NCBI RefSeq assembly: GCF_004000985.1
Contig: NZ_BIMH01000009.1
Location: forward strand, 1-64,000
Source: Paenibacillus validus NBRC 15382
Lineage (GTDB): Bacteria; Bacillota; Bacilli; Paenibacillales; NBRC-103111
Length of the DNA stretch: 64,000 bases
Direction of reading: 5' to 3'
Each line of letters opens with the position of its first letter. Position 1 is the stretch's first letter. The notes under the pieces were generated by a model. The model made no database searches. It had not been told where the DNA came from and worked only from the letters and a program-made list of their open reading frames with translations. Below are positions 37,300 to 44,463 of the stretch, in pieces. The position numbers and the translations under genes are program-made.

Positions 37300-38568
37300 T
37301 CAGTTCATTTTAACTTCCGTTTCCGTAACGGATTGTGCTTGCATATTGATCTCGAACGTCCGCTTCCGATCGGAAATTTGAACCGTATATATCAGCTTGT
37401 GAGAGCTCCATTCGACCAGCTCGATGCGAGCGGCATCTTCCCACCGGTCGAATTTGGAACGGTATACTTCCGCTTCTTTGGCGTCCCGAATGACCACTTG
37501 ATTCGCTTCGACCCTCGCATGATAAACATTGTCCGATGAGGACAGCTCGTGCACCGCCGCAGGTTCAGGATTGATAGCCATAAAGCCGAAGCTCGGTCCG
37601 CCCTTCTCCCGCGGATGCAGCTCGGCCTCACCGTCTGGAGCTGAACCCGGTTTCGCCGCTGATGGGCCGCTCGCTTCGGAATCCGGCACCGCAGGCTCCT
37701 CCGTCCCGGCACTCCCGCCCGGCGTCTCATCCGCCGTTCCCTGTGAAGCCGGCGGCGTCGCCGGCAGCTGTTCGGACGTCCCCGCACCCGCTTGAGGCGC
37801 GTCATTCTTCTGATCCGGAGCCGATGGAGCCGCCTTGGTCGCATTCGGTTTACCGGTTGGCGCAGCTTCCCCGGCTCCCGCCGGATTCAGCGCCTCGGCC
37901 TGACCGTTCTTCCCGACCTCTTGTTCGGCCCCCTTCGCTTCGCCAGCTGCCGGGCTTCCTCCGCTTGAGCCGCCCGACGCTGCGTTCCCGTCATTGAGCA
38001 CCTGTCCGGTTTCGTTTGCTCCGCCTGCGTTACCGGCCGGCTGCGCTCTCGGCGCCGCCGCTTGGTCGGCTGCGGCTTTCTGTTCCGCCTTCGAGCTCAA
38101 GCTCTCGGCCAAATTGCCCGTCGTCGATCGGTCCTGCTGGAAGATGAAAAACCCGAAGATCAATCCGGCCGCGACGACGCCGCCAAGCACCGGGAATGAA
38201 ACCCACTCCCGTACCTGCTGACGCCAGCTCTCCATGCGGCGCGTTCGCTTCGGCAGCTCCCTAGCCGTCGTTCGCTCGGCGTCCTGCGAAGCCGATTCTT
38301 CCGTTGCCGTACTCGTCCAAACGGCCTCTCCGCTTCCGGAAGCGGCATCCAGCCGTTCAATCGATGGCATGATTGCATCTACCAAGCTAAACGGAGGGGT
38401 CACCTTCGGCAAATTTTCCAGCTCGGTCGATAAATTCACAAGACGTTCGAACAGTTCAGAGCAATCCGGACACTGCTGCAGATGCCCAAGCATCCGGCGG
38501 TATTCGGTTTCTTCGAGATCCCGATCAAGGTATCTCTGCATCAGTTCGATCACCTCTTGACACATCAT
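37300..38568 (-). CDS. Membrane-bound zinc-finger anti-sigma factor
   Basis: A 422-residue anti-sigma factor. The N-terminal ZAS/zf-HC2 motif is GHLQQCPDC (His29, Cys33, Cys36). One membrane segment lies at about residues 124-144 (FPVLGGVVAAGLIFGFFIF). The outside part, 145-330, is a low-complexity Ala/Gly/Glu/Pro linker, and the last 90 residues form a globular beta-rich region. Such proteins hold an ECF sigma factor at the membrane until regulated proteolysis. It follows the ECF sigma gene by 65 nt; the outside linker is unusually long for RsiW-type proteins. A site-2 protease gene at 18413-19099 is a possible, but unlinked, processing enzyme. Confidence 0.86.
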   Translation of the reverse strand: MMCQEVIELMQRYLDRDLEETEYRRMLGHLQQCPDCSELFERLVNLSTELENLPKVTPPFSLVDAIMPSIERLDAASGSGEAVWTSTATEESASQDAERTTARELPKRTRRMESWRQQVREWVSFPVLGGVVAAGLIFGFFIFQQDRSTTGNLAESLSSKAEQKAAADQAAAPRAQPAGNAGGANETGQVLNDGNAASGGSSGGSPAAGEAKGAEQEVGKNGQAEALNPAGAGEAAPTGKPNATKAAPSAPDQKNDAPQAGAGTSEQLPATPPASQGTADETPGGSAGTEEPAVPDSEASGPSAAKPGSAPDGEAELHPREKGGPSFGFMAINPEPAAVHELSSSDNVYHARVEANQVVIRDAKEAEVYRSKFDRWEDAARIELVEWSSHKLIYTVQISDRKRTFEINMQAQSVTETEVKMN

Positions 38569-38633
38569 CCCCGTACACTACCTTTCCTAACGATTCGTAT
38601 ATCCGTTGTTGTCCTGATGGTTCACATCGCGAT

Positions 38634-39194
38634 CTATCCCCGTACCGCATCGCTGCGTTGCTTGCGGTTGTAATCCTTCAGTATGCCCTGCAGCTGCTGT
38701 CTTGCCCGGAACAAATACGACTTCACCGTATTGATCGGCAAATCCAGCGATTCCGCGATCTCATTATAAGAGAAGTCCTGCAAATATCTCAGGACGACCA
38801 CGGAACGATGGTGCTCGGGGAGCTTGTCAATCGCTTCTCGGATGTCCTGTGCGATATACGTAGACATAACTTCGTCTTCCACCGTTTTATGGTCGGTAAA
38901 GCTCAGATCGTGCTGCTCAATGGAGATCGTCGGCTTCGTTCGACGGAACTTGTCGATGCAAAGGTTGGTGACGATCCGCTGCACCCACGTTTTAAACTGG
39001 GCTTTCTCTTCGTAGGAGTTGATTTTGGTATAAATCCGGATTAACGCTTCTTGAGCGGCGTCTAACGCATCCTGCTCATTGCCCAGAATGTAATAAGCGG
39101 TTCGATAGACGTGATTCTCAATTTCTCGCAATAGGGTAATTAGAGCGTCGCGATCGCCCATCTGGGCAGCCTTGATTAACTCTGGCGCTACCAC
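38634..39194 (-). CDS. ECF RNA polymerase sigma factor (SigW-like)
   Basis: A 186-residue extracytoplasmic-function sigma factor. Region 2: HVYRTAYYILGNEQDALDAAQEALIRIYTKI and FKTWVQRIVTNLCIDKFRR. Region 4: KLPEHHRSVVVLRYLQDFSYNEIAESLDLPINTVKSYLFRARQQL. The start is a GTG at 39194 with AGAGGGGG 6 nt upstream; upstream in-frame codons lack a site. It directly precedes its anti-sigma gene. A promoter of the sigma-W type upstream (39342-39367) suggests autoregulation. Stimulus unknown; sigma-W relatives respond to envelope stress. Confidence 0.9.
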   Translation of the reverse strand: MVAPELIKAAQMGDRDALITLLREIENHVYRTAYYILGNEQDALDAAQEALIRIYTKINSYEEKAQFKTWVQRIVTNLCIDKFRRTKPTISIEQHDLSFTDHKTVEDEVMSTYIAQDIREAIDKLPEHHRSVVVLRYLQDFSYNEIAESLDLPINTVKSYLFRARQQLQGILKDYNRKQRSDAVRG

Positions 39195-39341
39195 TGGGAT
39201 CCCCCTCTCTTGCAACCTAATAAACGGATTCGGTTGCAAAAATGTTGCAGCCTTGTCAACAATATCAGAATATCCAATTGTGGCTGACGGTTCTTAGACG
39301 CATGATTTTCCTATATGGACACATTTTTGCTGTTCTACTTA

Positions 39342-39367
39342 TACGCGGCAGCACCGGTTTTGTTTCG
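39342..39367 (-). promoter_or_regulatory. ECF (sigma-W-type) autoregulatory promoter
   Basis: Minus strand: CGAAAC (39362-39367), 16 nt, CGTA (39342-39345), matching the sigma-W consensus TGAAAC-N16-CGTA. About 148 nt upstream of the sigma gene start. Confidence 0.72.
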
Positions 39368-39385
39368 TTAAACGCACAAACAAAT

Positions 39386-39420
39386 AAGGACCCGGGCCAC
39401 ATCCGCCCGAATCCTTATAG
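39386..39420 (-). terminator. Terminator after the tautomerase gene
   Basis: A stem of about 12 bp (AAGGATTCGGGC / GCCCGGGTCCTT with G-T pairs) with a 7-nt loop, followed on the minus strand by ATTTGTTTG. It ends the transporter-tautomerase transcript just before the sigma promoter. Confidence 0.7.
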
Positions 39421-39430
39421 ATTTCATGTC

Positions 39431-39634
39431 TTAGCGCCCCTGTAAGCGCCGCTTCGTCACGCTTTCGCCGCCGATGCCCCAATTGTCCGTCTCCACCTCG
39501 TCGATGACGACGACCGTCGTTTGCGGATTTTTACCGAGCACATCGACGAGCAGTTGGGTGACGCCTTGGATCAACTCCGCTTTTTTCTCCGGCGTAACGT
39601 TTTCGTTCGTAATTTTGATATTCACAAATGGCAT
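39431..39634 (-). CDS. 4-oxalocrotonate tautomerase family enzyme
   Basis: A 67-residue tautomerase subunit. After removal of Met the catalytic Pro1 is exposed (MPFVNIKIT), followed by the family pattern EKKAELIQGVTQLLVDVLGKNP and VVIDEVETDNWGIGGESV. Members form hexamers and convert 2-hydroxymuconate or related enols to ketones; the true substrate is unknown here. ATG at 39634 follows a GGATGAG-type site. It lies 7 nt downstream of the MFS transporter gene, so the two are probably co-transcribed. Confidence 0.9.
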   Translation of the reverse strand: MPFVNIKITNENVTPEKKAELIQGVTQLLVDVLGKNPQTTVVVIDEVETDNWGIGGESVTKRRLQGR

Positions 39635-39641
39635 GCTTTTC

Positions 39642-40856
39642 TCATCCTTTCAAAAATTGCTTGGATTTGCGTTCCTTTAAGGGCGCCAGCAAAAAAAGCA
39701 TACCGGCCGCGACAATGCATGCCGCTCCGAACAAAGCCGTCGCGTATTCGCCCGCCTCCGCGATCAGCCAGCCGGCCGCGCCCGGACCGATAAACTGCCC
39801 GGTTCCGTAAGCCGCCGTCAGGAGGCCGACCGTTCGTCCGCTCCGCTGCGGATTCAACGCCCGGCCCCAGGATACGGCCAGCGTCACAATCCCGATAAAG
39901 GTGCCGCCGAACAAGACCGCGCTCCCTATGACCCCTGCCGGCGTCGGAAAAGCTACAGGCATGACGATGCCTATCGATTGTACGGCCAATGCGGCAGCAA
40001 GCGCATAACGGAAACCGAGGCGCTCGGCCGCATACGACCATACCCATCCCGAAGGAACGGCGGCGAGGCCGACAGCTACCCAGCTCCAGGAGGAAATCGC
40101 AGCAGCCTCGGGCAGCCGACCTGCGTAAGCGACCAGGAATGTACCGGTAACGATATAACCGAGTCCCTCTAATCCGTAGGCCGCAAGCAGCCGCCCATCC
40201 CATCCTTGCCGCAAGTCATAGCGCCTGCCGGCGGGAAGAGACGCAGGCGAGGACGGCGCCGTTTCCGTCCGCTCCGCCGGTACGTCGCGCAGCCAGCGCC
40301 AAGCCAGCGCGACCCCCGGCAGGCTGATCACGCCGAGCCCCCACCAAGAGCCCTTCCAGCCGAACGCTGCGTAGAGGAAGGGCACGGCGAGGCCGGCCAG
40401 CGTGATCCCTAAGCCGACACCGGTGTACAAAGAACTGACGGCCGCGGAAGCGCGCTTCTTGAGGGACCAAACGTCCATCACGAGACTTGAAGCGTAGATG
40501 AACAGGAAGGCGCTCGCCGCTCCGGAGACGAAGCGCAGCACGTGCCAGATGGGGATGGATTCCACAGCCGCCACGAGTGCGGTCGTAGCGACGCTGACCA
40601 GCAGCCACGACTTGATGGCGAACAGCCTGCGCCGCGACGGCGGATAGAAGGCCGCGATCAACGAACCGGCCAGATAACCCAAATAATTCGCGGATGCCAG
40701 CGTGCCGGCCTCCTTCTCCCCGATGAACCCCTGCTCCATCATCTGCGGCACAATCGGCGTAAAGGCAAATCTGCCGATCCCCATCGCTATGATCAGAACG
40801 AGGATGCCGCCGATCATCACTTTGCGCTCGCTTTGGTTGTGATTACGATTCCACAC
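39642..40856 (-). CDS. YbfB/YjiJ-type MFS transporter
   Basis: A 404-residue major facilitator with about twelve membrane segments. The N-terminus IGGILVLIIAMGIGRFAFTPIVPQMM is the signature of the YbfB/YjiJ group (fixed GIGRFAFTPI). The central loop (PAERTETAPSSPASLPAGRR) is cytoplasmic and low-complexity. The start is a GTG at 40856 with GGAG 8 nt upstream. It is divergent from a LysR regulator, a common arrangement in which that regulator controls it, and it is followed by a tautomerase gene. Substrate unknown. Confidence 0.87.
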   Translation of the reverse strand: MWNRNHNQSERKVMIGGILVLIIAMGIGRFAFTPIVPQMMEQGFIGEKEAGTLASANYLGYLAGSLIAAFYPPSRRRLFAIKSWLLVSVATTALVAAVESIPIWHVLRFVSGAASAFLFIYASSLVMDVWSLKKRASAAVSSLYTGVGLGITLAGLAVPFLYAAFGWKGSWWGLGVISLPGVALAWRWLRDVPAERTETAPSSPASLPAGRRYDLRQGWDGRLLAAYGLEGLGYIVTGTFLVAYAGRLPEAAAISSWSWVAVGLAAVPSGWVWSYAAERLGFRYALAAALAVQSIGIVMPVAFPTPAGVIGSAVLFGGTFIGIVTLAVSWGRALNPQRSGRTVGLLTAAYGTGQFIGPGAAGWLIAEAGEYATALFGAACIVAAGMLFLLAPLKERKSKQFLKG

Positions 40857-40994
40857 GACGCTATCTCCTTATACTCCCAAATCGGTGCAATATGTTCATT
40901 GTAGCCGATTCCTGTTATCATGAACAATAAACAATACCGATCGAGCCCATCAACAATTTTGATATCAGCACTAGACAGGAGCGTGGGTAATGCC

Positions 40995-41867
40995 ATGGAT
41001 ATTTCGTTATTGCAAACTTTTCGTTCGGCGGCCGAATCCGGCAGCATTTCGAAAGCCGCCCAAATGTTAAATTACGCGCAATCCAACGTCACAGCCAAAA
41101 TCAAGCAGCTGGAAGCAGAGCTGCAAACCCCGCTCTTCTACCGCCATAACCGGGGCATTACGTTGACGCCTGCCGGCCAAACGCTCCTCACCTATGCGGA
41201 ACAAGTTCTCCGTTTGCTCGACGAAGCCCGTAAAGCGGTCCGGGATACGGATTCGCCGGCGGGTCCGCTGTCCGTCGGCTCGATGGAAACCGCTGCCGCC
41301 GTGCGTCTTCCAGCCTTTTTGGCCAACTATCATAGGCAGTATCCGAATGTCGATCTCATCTTAAAGACAGGTCCGACGGAAGAGCTCATCGAAGCCGTGC
41401 TGTCCTACGCTTTGGAAGGAGCCTTCGTAGCCGGCCCCGTCCGGCATCCGGAGCTTATGCAGGAGCGCGTCGTCGAAGAACGGCTGGTGATGGTAACCGC
41501 CGCTTCGCAAACTTCGACGACCTCCGCCGATCTTGCTCGAACCCGCGCCATCCTTGTGTTTCGCGGCGGCTGCACGTACCGGGCCGTCTTGAAGCATTGG
41601 CTGCTGGAAGAAGGGATCGTGCCTGTCAAAATTATGGAATTCGGCAACCTGGACGCTATTCTCGGCTGTGTGGCCGCCGGGCTTGGCGTCTCTTTACTTC
41701 CCGAATCGCTCGCCGCGAGCAAAGCGAGCGCCGAAGGCCTCATCCGCATTCACGCTATACCGGAGCGGCACCGCACGGTGGAAACCGTATTCATTTATCG
41801 CAAGGATGCGTATTACTCACCGGCTTTCCAGGCATTCGTCGCAGCGTTCAAGGCGCATTCCTTCTGA
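40995..41867 (+). CDS. LysR-family transcriptional regulator
   Basis: A 290-residue LysR regulator. The N-terminal winged helix-turn-helix reads LLQTFRSAAESGSISKAAQMLNYAQSNVTAKIKQLEAELQTPLFYR, and the effector domain follows (PLSVGSMETAAAVRLPAFLANY and onwards). I start at the ATG at 40995 (MDISLLQTFRSAAE); a GTG 12 nt upstream is an alternative. It is divergent from the MFS transporter-tautomerase pair, with 138 bp between, and likely controls them and itself. Inducer unknown. Confidence 0.88.
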   Translation: MDISLLQTFRSAAESGSISKAAQMLNYAQSNVTAKIKQLEAELQTPLFYRHNRGITLTPAGQTLLTYAEQVLRLLDEARKAVRDTDSPAGPLSVGSMETAAAVRLPAFLANYHRQYPNVDLILKTGPTEELIEAVLSYALEGAFVAGPVRHPELMQERVVEERLVMVTAASQTSTTSADLARTRAILVFRGGCTYRAVLKHWLLEEGIVPVKIMEFGNLDAILGCVAAGLGVSLLPESLAASKASAEGLIRIHAIPERHRTVETVFIYRKDAYYSPAFQAFVAAFKAHSF

Positions 41868-41878
41868 AAATAAGTAAA

Positions 41879-41908
41879 AACCGTTCTCCCCGATGGGGAA
41901 GAACGGTT
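41879..41908. terminator. Hairpin between the convergent LysR and EamA genes
   Basis: AACCGTTCTCCCC / GGGGAAGAACGGTT, a near-perfect stem with a tiny loop, 12 nt beyond the LysR stop. It serves the plus strand and possibly also the converging minus-strand gene. Confidence 0.7.
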
Positions 41909-41931
41909 ATCGCGGCGCGATTGCCAGGATG

Positions 41932-42846
41932 CTATGAAGTTAGGCTTCCGAGCTTCCCTTCCATGCGGCTGTACCACTCGGAGATCACGATGCCGCCTAA
42001 GATCAGCGCCACCCCGATCCACTGCGCCGCATCCGATGATTCCTGCAGCAGCAGGCTCGAGCAGATCAAGACGACTGGCAGCTCGACGGAGCCGAGAATA
42101 GCCGTCAACCCGGTGTTTAGCTTAGGCGCGCCTTTGGCGAACAAGTACGGGGGCAAGACCATCCCGAACAAGCCCAGCACGACAGCCCACCCCCACAGCC
42201 CGTGAAGCAGTGCGCCGTTCCAAAGAAAGTGCGGAGGATACACGATCGATACGACCAACGCCGCGCCGGCCAGCATCCAGGCGCTTCGCAGCGAGGGCGG
42301 CACTTCGACGGCCACTTTACCGCTGAAATAAATAAACAGCGTATAGCAGACCGCCGAGATCAGCCCGAGCGCAATGCCGAGCCATTCGACTTTACCGGCC
42401 AGCCGTCCTTCGAGCAGTCCGGAAGCGAGCAGCGTTCCGACCCAGACGACGACGGCGCCGGACGCTTGGGGGCGTCCCGGACGTTTGCCGTGCAGCAGCC
42501 ATTCGAGCGCCATCCCCATCCATGTAAATTGAAATAAAAGCAGCACGGCGAACGACGCGTCCAGATGCTGCAGGGATTGATAATAAAAGATGCCCGTTAA
42601 TCCGGTAAATACGCCGCTGCCGATCATTTTCAGCATCGAAATGACGGAGATCTCCCGAATGCGATTCCAGTACGGGGCGGAGAGCAGCCACATCGCAGCA
42701 CATCCCAGCAGCACTTGACTTCCTGTCACTTCCGCCGCCGTAAAGCCGCCTGCATAAGCCAGTTTCACGACAGTGGACAATACGCCGTAAGAAGCTGCGC
42801 CCAGAAGCACGTAAACGACCGCTTTCCAGCGATTGTTTTTCTCCAT
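41932..42846 (-). CDS. DMT-superfamily transporter (EamA)
   Basis: A 304-residue membrane protein with ten predicted segments in two EamA repeats (roughly residues 8-135 and 148-290). Repeat-start features are AVVYVLLGAASYGVLSTVVKLAY and VEWLGIALGLISAVCYTLFIYFSG. Members export amino acids or drugs; the substrate is not evident. ATG at 42846 follows AAGGATC. A good promoter lies 80 nt upstream. It is convergent with the LysR gene and separated from the surface-protein gene by 153 bp. Confidence 0.88.
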   Translation of the reverse strand: MEKNNRWKAVVYVLLGAASYGVLSTVVKLAYAGGFTAAEVTGSQVLLGCAAMWLLSAPYWNRIREISVISMLKMIGSGVFTGLTGIFYYQSLQHLDASFAVLLLFQFTWMGMALEWLLHGKRPGRPQASGAVVVWVGTLLASGLLEGRLAGKVEWLGIALGLISAVCYTLFIYFSGKVAVEVPPSLRSAWMLAGAALVVSIVYPPHFLWNGALLHGLWGWAVVLGLFGMVLPPYLFAKGAPKLNTGLTAILGSVELPVVLICSSLLLQESSDAAQWIGVALILGGIVISEWYSRMEGKLGSLTS

Positions 42847-42924
42847 GATTGATCCTTCTTTAGAAATGTTCCCTCACCCACCCGCGAAGCTTCCTCCGAC
42901 TTCGAAAGAACCCCACAAGTGAGA

Positions 42925-42953
42925 AATATAACAGAAAAAAACTGGGAAAACAA
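42925..42953 (-). promoter_or_regulatory. Sigma-A promoter of the EamA gene
   Basis: Minus strand: TTGTTT (42948-42953), 17 nt, TATATT (42925-42930). The leader to the ATG holds a small inverted repeat (CGAAG / CTTCG); I recognise no riboswitch class in it. Confidence 0.55.
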
Positions 42954-42999
42954 GAGAACTGCTGTCCGGGTAAAACAGGCTATACGTCATGATGCGCGA

Positions 43000-43755
43000 T
43001 TAATGGCGAATTTGATTGACGATCACGTCGAAGACAGACCCCTCGATACGGATCGGCACGTCGTATGTTAGATGGAGTCCGTTGGACCATTGCACGTTGA
43101 ACCGGAAAGTTTGGGAGCCTTGCGCCAGCGTGTACGGATGCTCGGTGTTCAGCAGCATTCCTTCGTACAACACCAGGAAGGAATCCCCTGTCAAATCGAC
43201 CGATTCGCCGGTAGCAAGCAGTGTCGCCGTTACGGCCAGCGGTTTCGTCGAGCTTGTTCCGGTATCGGTCACATCTGCCGCCAGCACAAACGCTTCGCCC
43301 GCCCAGAACATATCCGAACCGCGAGGCTGCAGCGGAAACCTGGAGTTCCACAATTGCCGGTAGCTTTCCCACTCCGGGGTGTGGCTTACACGTCCGGCAA
43401 GCCCGAGCGGCAAGGCGTAGAACACGTACGTTTGCTGATACGATCCGCCGTTACCGTCATTCACAGTTAGTCGAAACGTATAGGTACCGCGGGCCAGCGG
43501 CCCGTGCGAGAACGCCTTCGGCTCTCCGGAAGGAACGCCGGACCATTGGATCAAATTCACGTAAGCGCCGCCGTTATAGCTGCTTTCGACTTGAACGTTC
43601 ATCGAATCTCCGTCGGGGTCCGCGACCGCGACCGTAAACGTCGGCGTATCGTGCTCGTAGATCGGCGTGTCAAAAGCGAGCAAGCCCGTAGGTCCTCGGT
43701 TGATAAACATCCAAGCTTCCGGCGACCAGTCCGATGCTGTACCATATTGATTGGA
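43000..43755 (-). CDS. Large exported multidomain protein, exon 2 (C-terminal 251 residues)
   Basis: The second exon of the gene that starts at 50001. It begins with TCC at 43755, and joined to exon 1 reads VKVWD-SNQYGTASDWSPEAW, which fits the repeated 'V.D..SDWS' ending of the extracellular domains before it. It continues with a cadherin/PKD-like stretch (TFTVAVADPDGDSMNVQVESSY, GTYTFRLTVNDGNGG) and ends in a beta-rich domain without LPXTG or SLH motif. Residues upstream of 43755 in the same frame (reading to 43827) are intron domain V read as protein and do not belong to the gene. Confidence 0.82.
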   Translation of the reverse strand, partial: SNQYGTASDWSPEAWMFINRGPTGLLAFDTPIYEHDTPTFTVAVADPDGDSMNVQVESSYNGGAYVNLIQWSGVPSGEPKAFSHGPLARGTYTFRLTVNDGNGGSYQQTYVFYALPLGLAGRVSHTPEWESYRQLWNSRFPLQPRGSDMFWAGEAFVLAADVTDTGTSSTKPLAVTATLLATGESVDLTGDSFLVLYEGMLLNTEHPYTLAQGSQTFRFNVQWSNGLHLTYDVPIRIEGSVFDVIVNQIRH

Positions 43756-44463
43756 ATAGGTAAGGGTTTGATACAATCTCCGCCTTTTCCCCTCCACCAC
43801 ACCGTGCATGCGCGTTTCCGCGCACACGGCGTTCCATCTTCTCTTGGAAAGAAGACTTGGGGCTGTTCCTCCATACCCATTACAGGTACTTCATGAGTCG
43901 TGCCCCTGCTCTCACAAGGGTAACTGCACTTCGACTTACAGGTCTTATAGCAGCCGTCCCGAATGGCAGTTCGATGCATGGACGTCCCTTGCTTTCCTTG
44001 TTCCTTGTATCCTAGCTATCCTATGCAGGCCTTAGGTGCTGCCTCTGAGACTGTGGGCCGGATGCCGCCATCGTTCGGCATAGCGAATTTCCTATAGGAC
44101 ATTCGTACTTTTCGCCGCCCACACCAACGCAGGGTTGGTCCATATGTTTCCATATGTCAAGTGTATAGCCCCGTACATTCGGCAGTTTGTCAGACCGTTC
44201 GGTCATGCTCACCATAGCCTGCTTTTCAGCCGTCCGGCATATCGGTCCGCATACCTTCTCTTATCGAGCGGCTCCAGCTTACCTTCTGCCGACTTCACCT
44301 GGCGTCATACGGCAAGCGCTGCCCGCTTCCCGCATGCAGGAGTATTAACGAGATGGTTTCAGGAAACATGGATCCCTCATTCCCATCTTCGGATACAAAG
44401 TTGGATTTGATATCAAATCCCCGCATTTCCCGTATGGCACGGTTGTAGCGGAACAAGTCGCAC
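43756..44463 (-). mobile_element. ORF-less group II intron in the large surface-protein gene
   Basis: A 708-nt intron in the orientation of the gene. The 5' end is GTGCGACTTG, right after the Asp codon of VKVWD; the 3' end is CTTACCTAT, before the Ser codon TCC. Both edges lie on codon boundaries. A domain V hairpin is at 43799-43834, and the sequence between shows only short unconserved reading frames, no reverse transcriptase. Without splicing, translation would add about 17 codons and stop at 44413. A loop with GTCCTA (complement of 44095-44100), closed by CGAAT / ATTCG, could pair with exon end TGGGAT as EBS1 (two wobbles). The 3' border is slightly less certain than the 5' border. Confidence 0.85.
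43799..43834 (-). ncRNA. Group II intron domain V (ORF-less intron)
   Basis: Minus strand: GAACGCCGTGTGCGC, GGAAAC loop, then GCGCATGCACGGTGT. This is the domain V form with perfect base blocks and a 2-nt bulge, followed by the purine-rich domain VI (GGAGGGGAAAAGGCGGAG) and the intron end. Confidence 0.85.

Noticed and set aside
42847-42924. Guanidine or other riboswitch in the leader of the EamA transporter gene
   Set aside because: Only a small inverted repeat is seen. Conserved motifs of the known transporter-linked classes are absent.
43756-43827. The first 24 residues of the open frame ending at 43000 as a true N-terminus
   Set aside because: That stretch is intron domain V and VI read as protein. 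It has no ribosome binding site.
43599-44215. Small open frames within the ORF-less intron as a degenerate maturase
   Set aside because: None shows reverse-transcriptase or maturase motifs, and their codon patterns look random.
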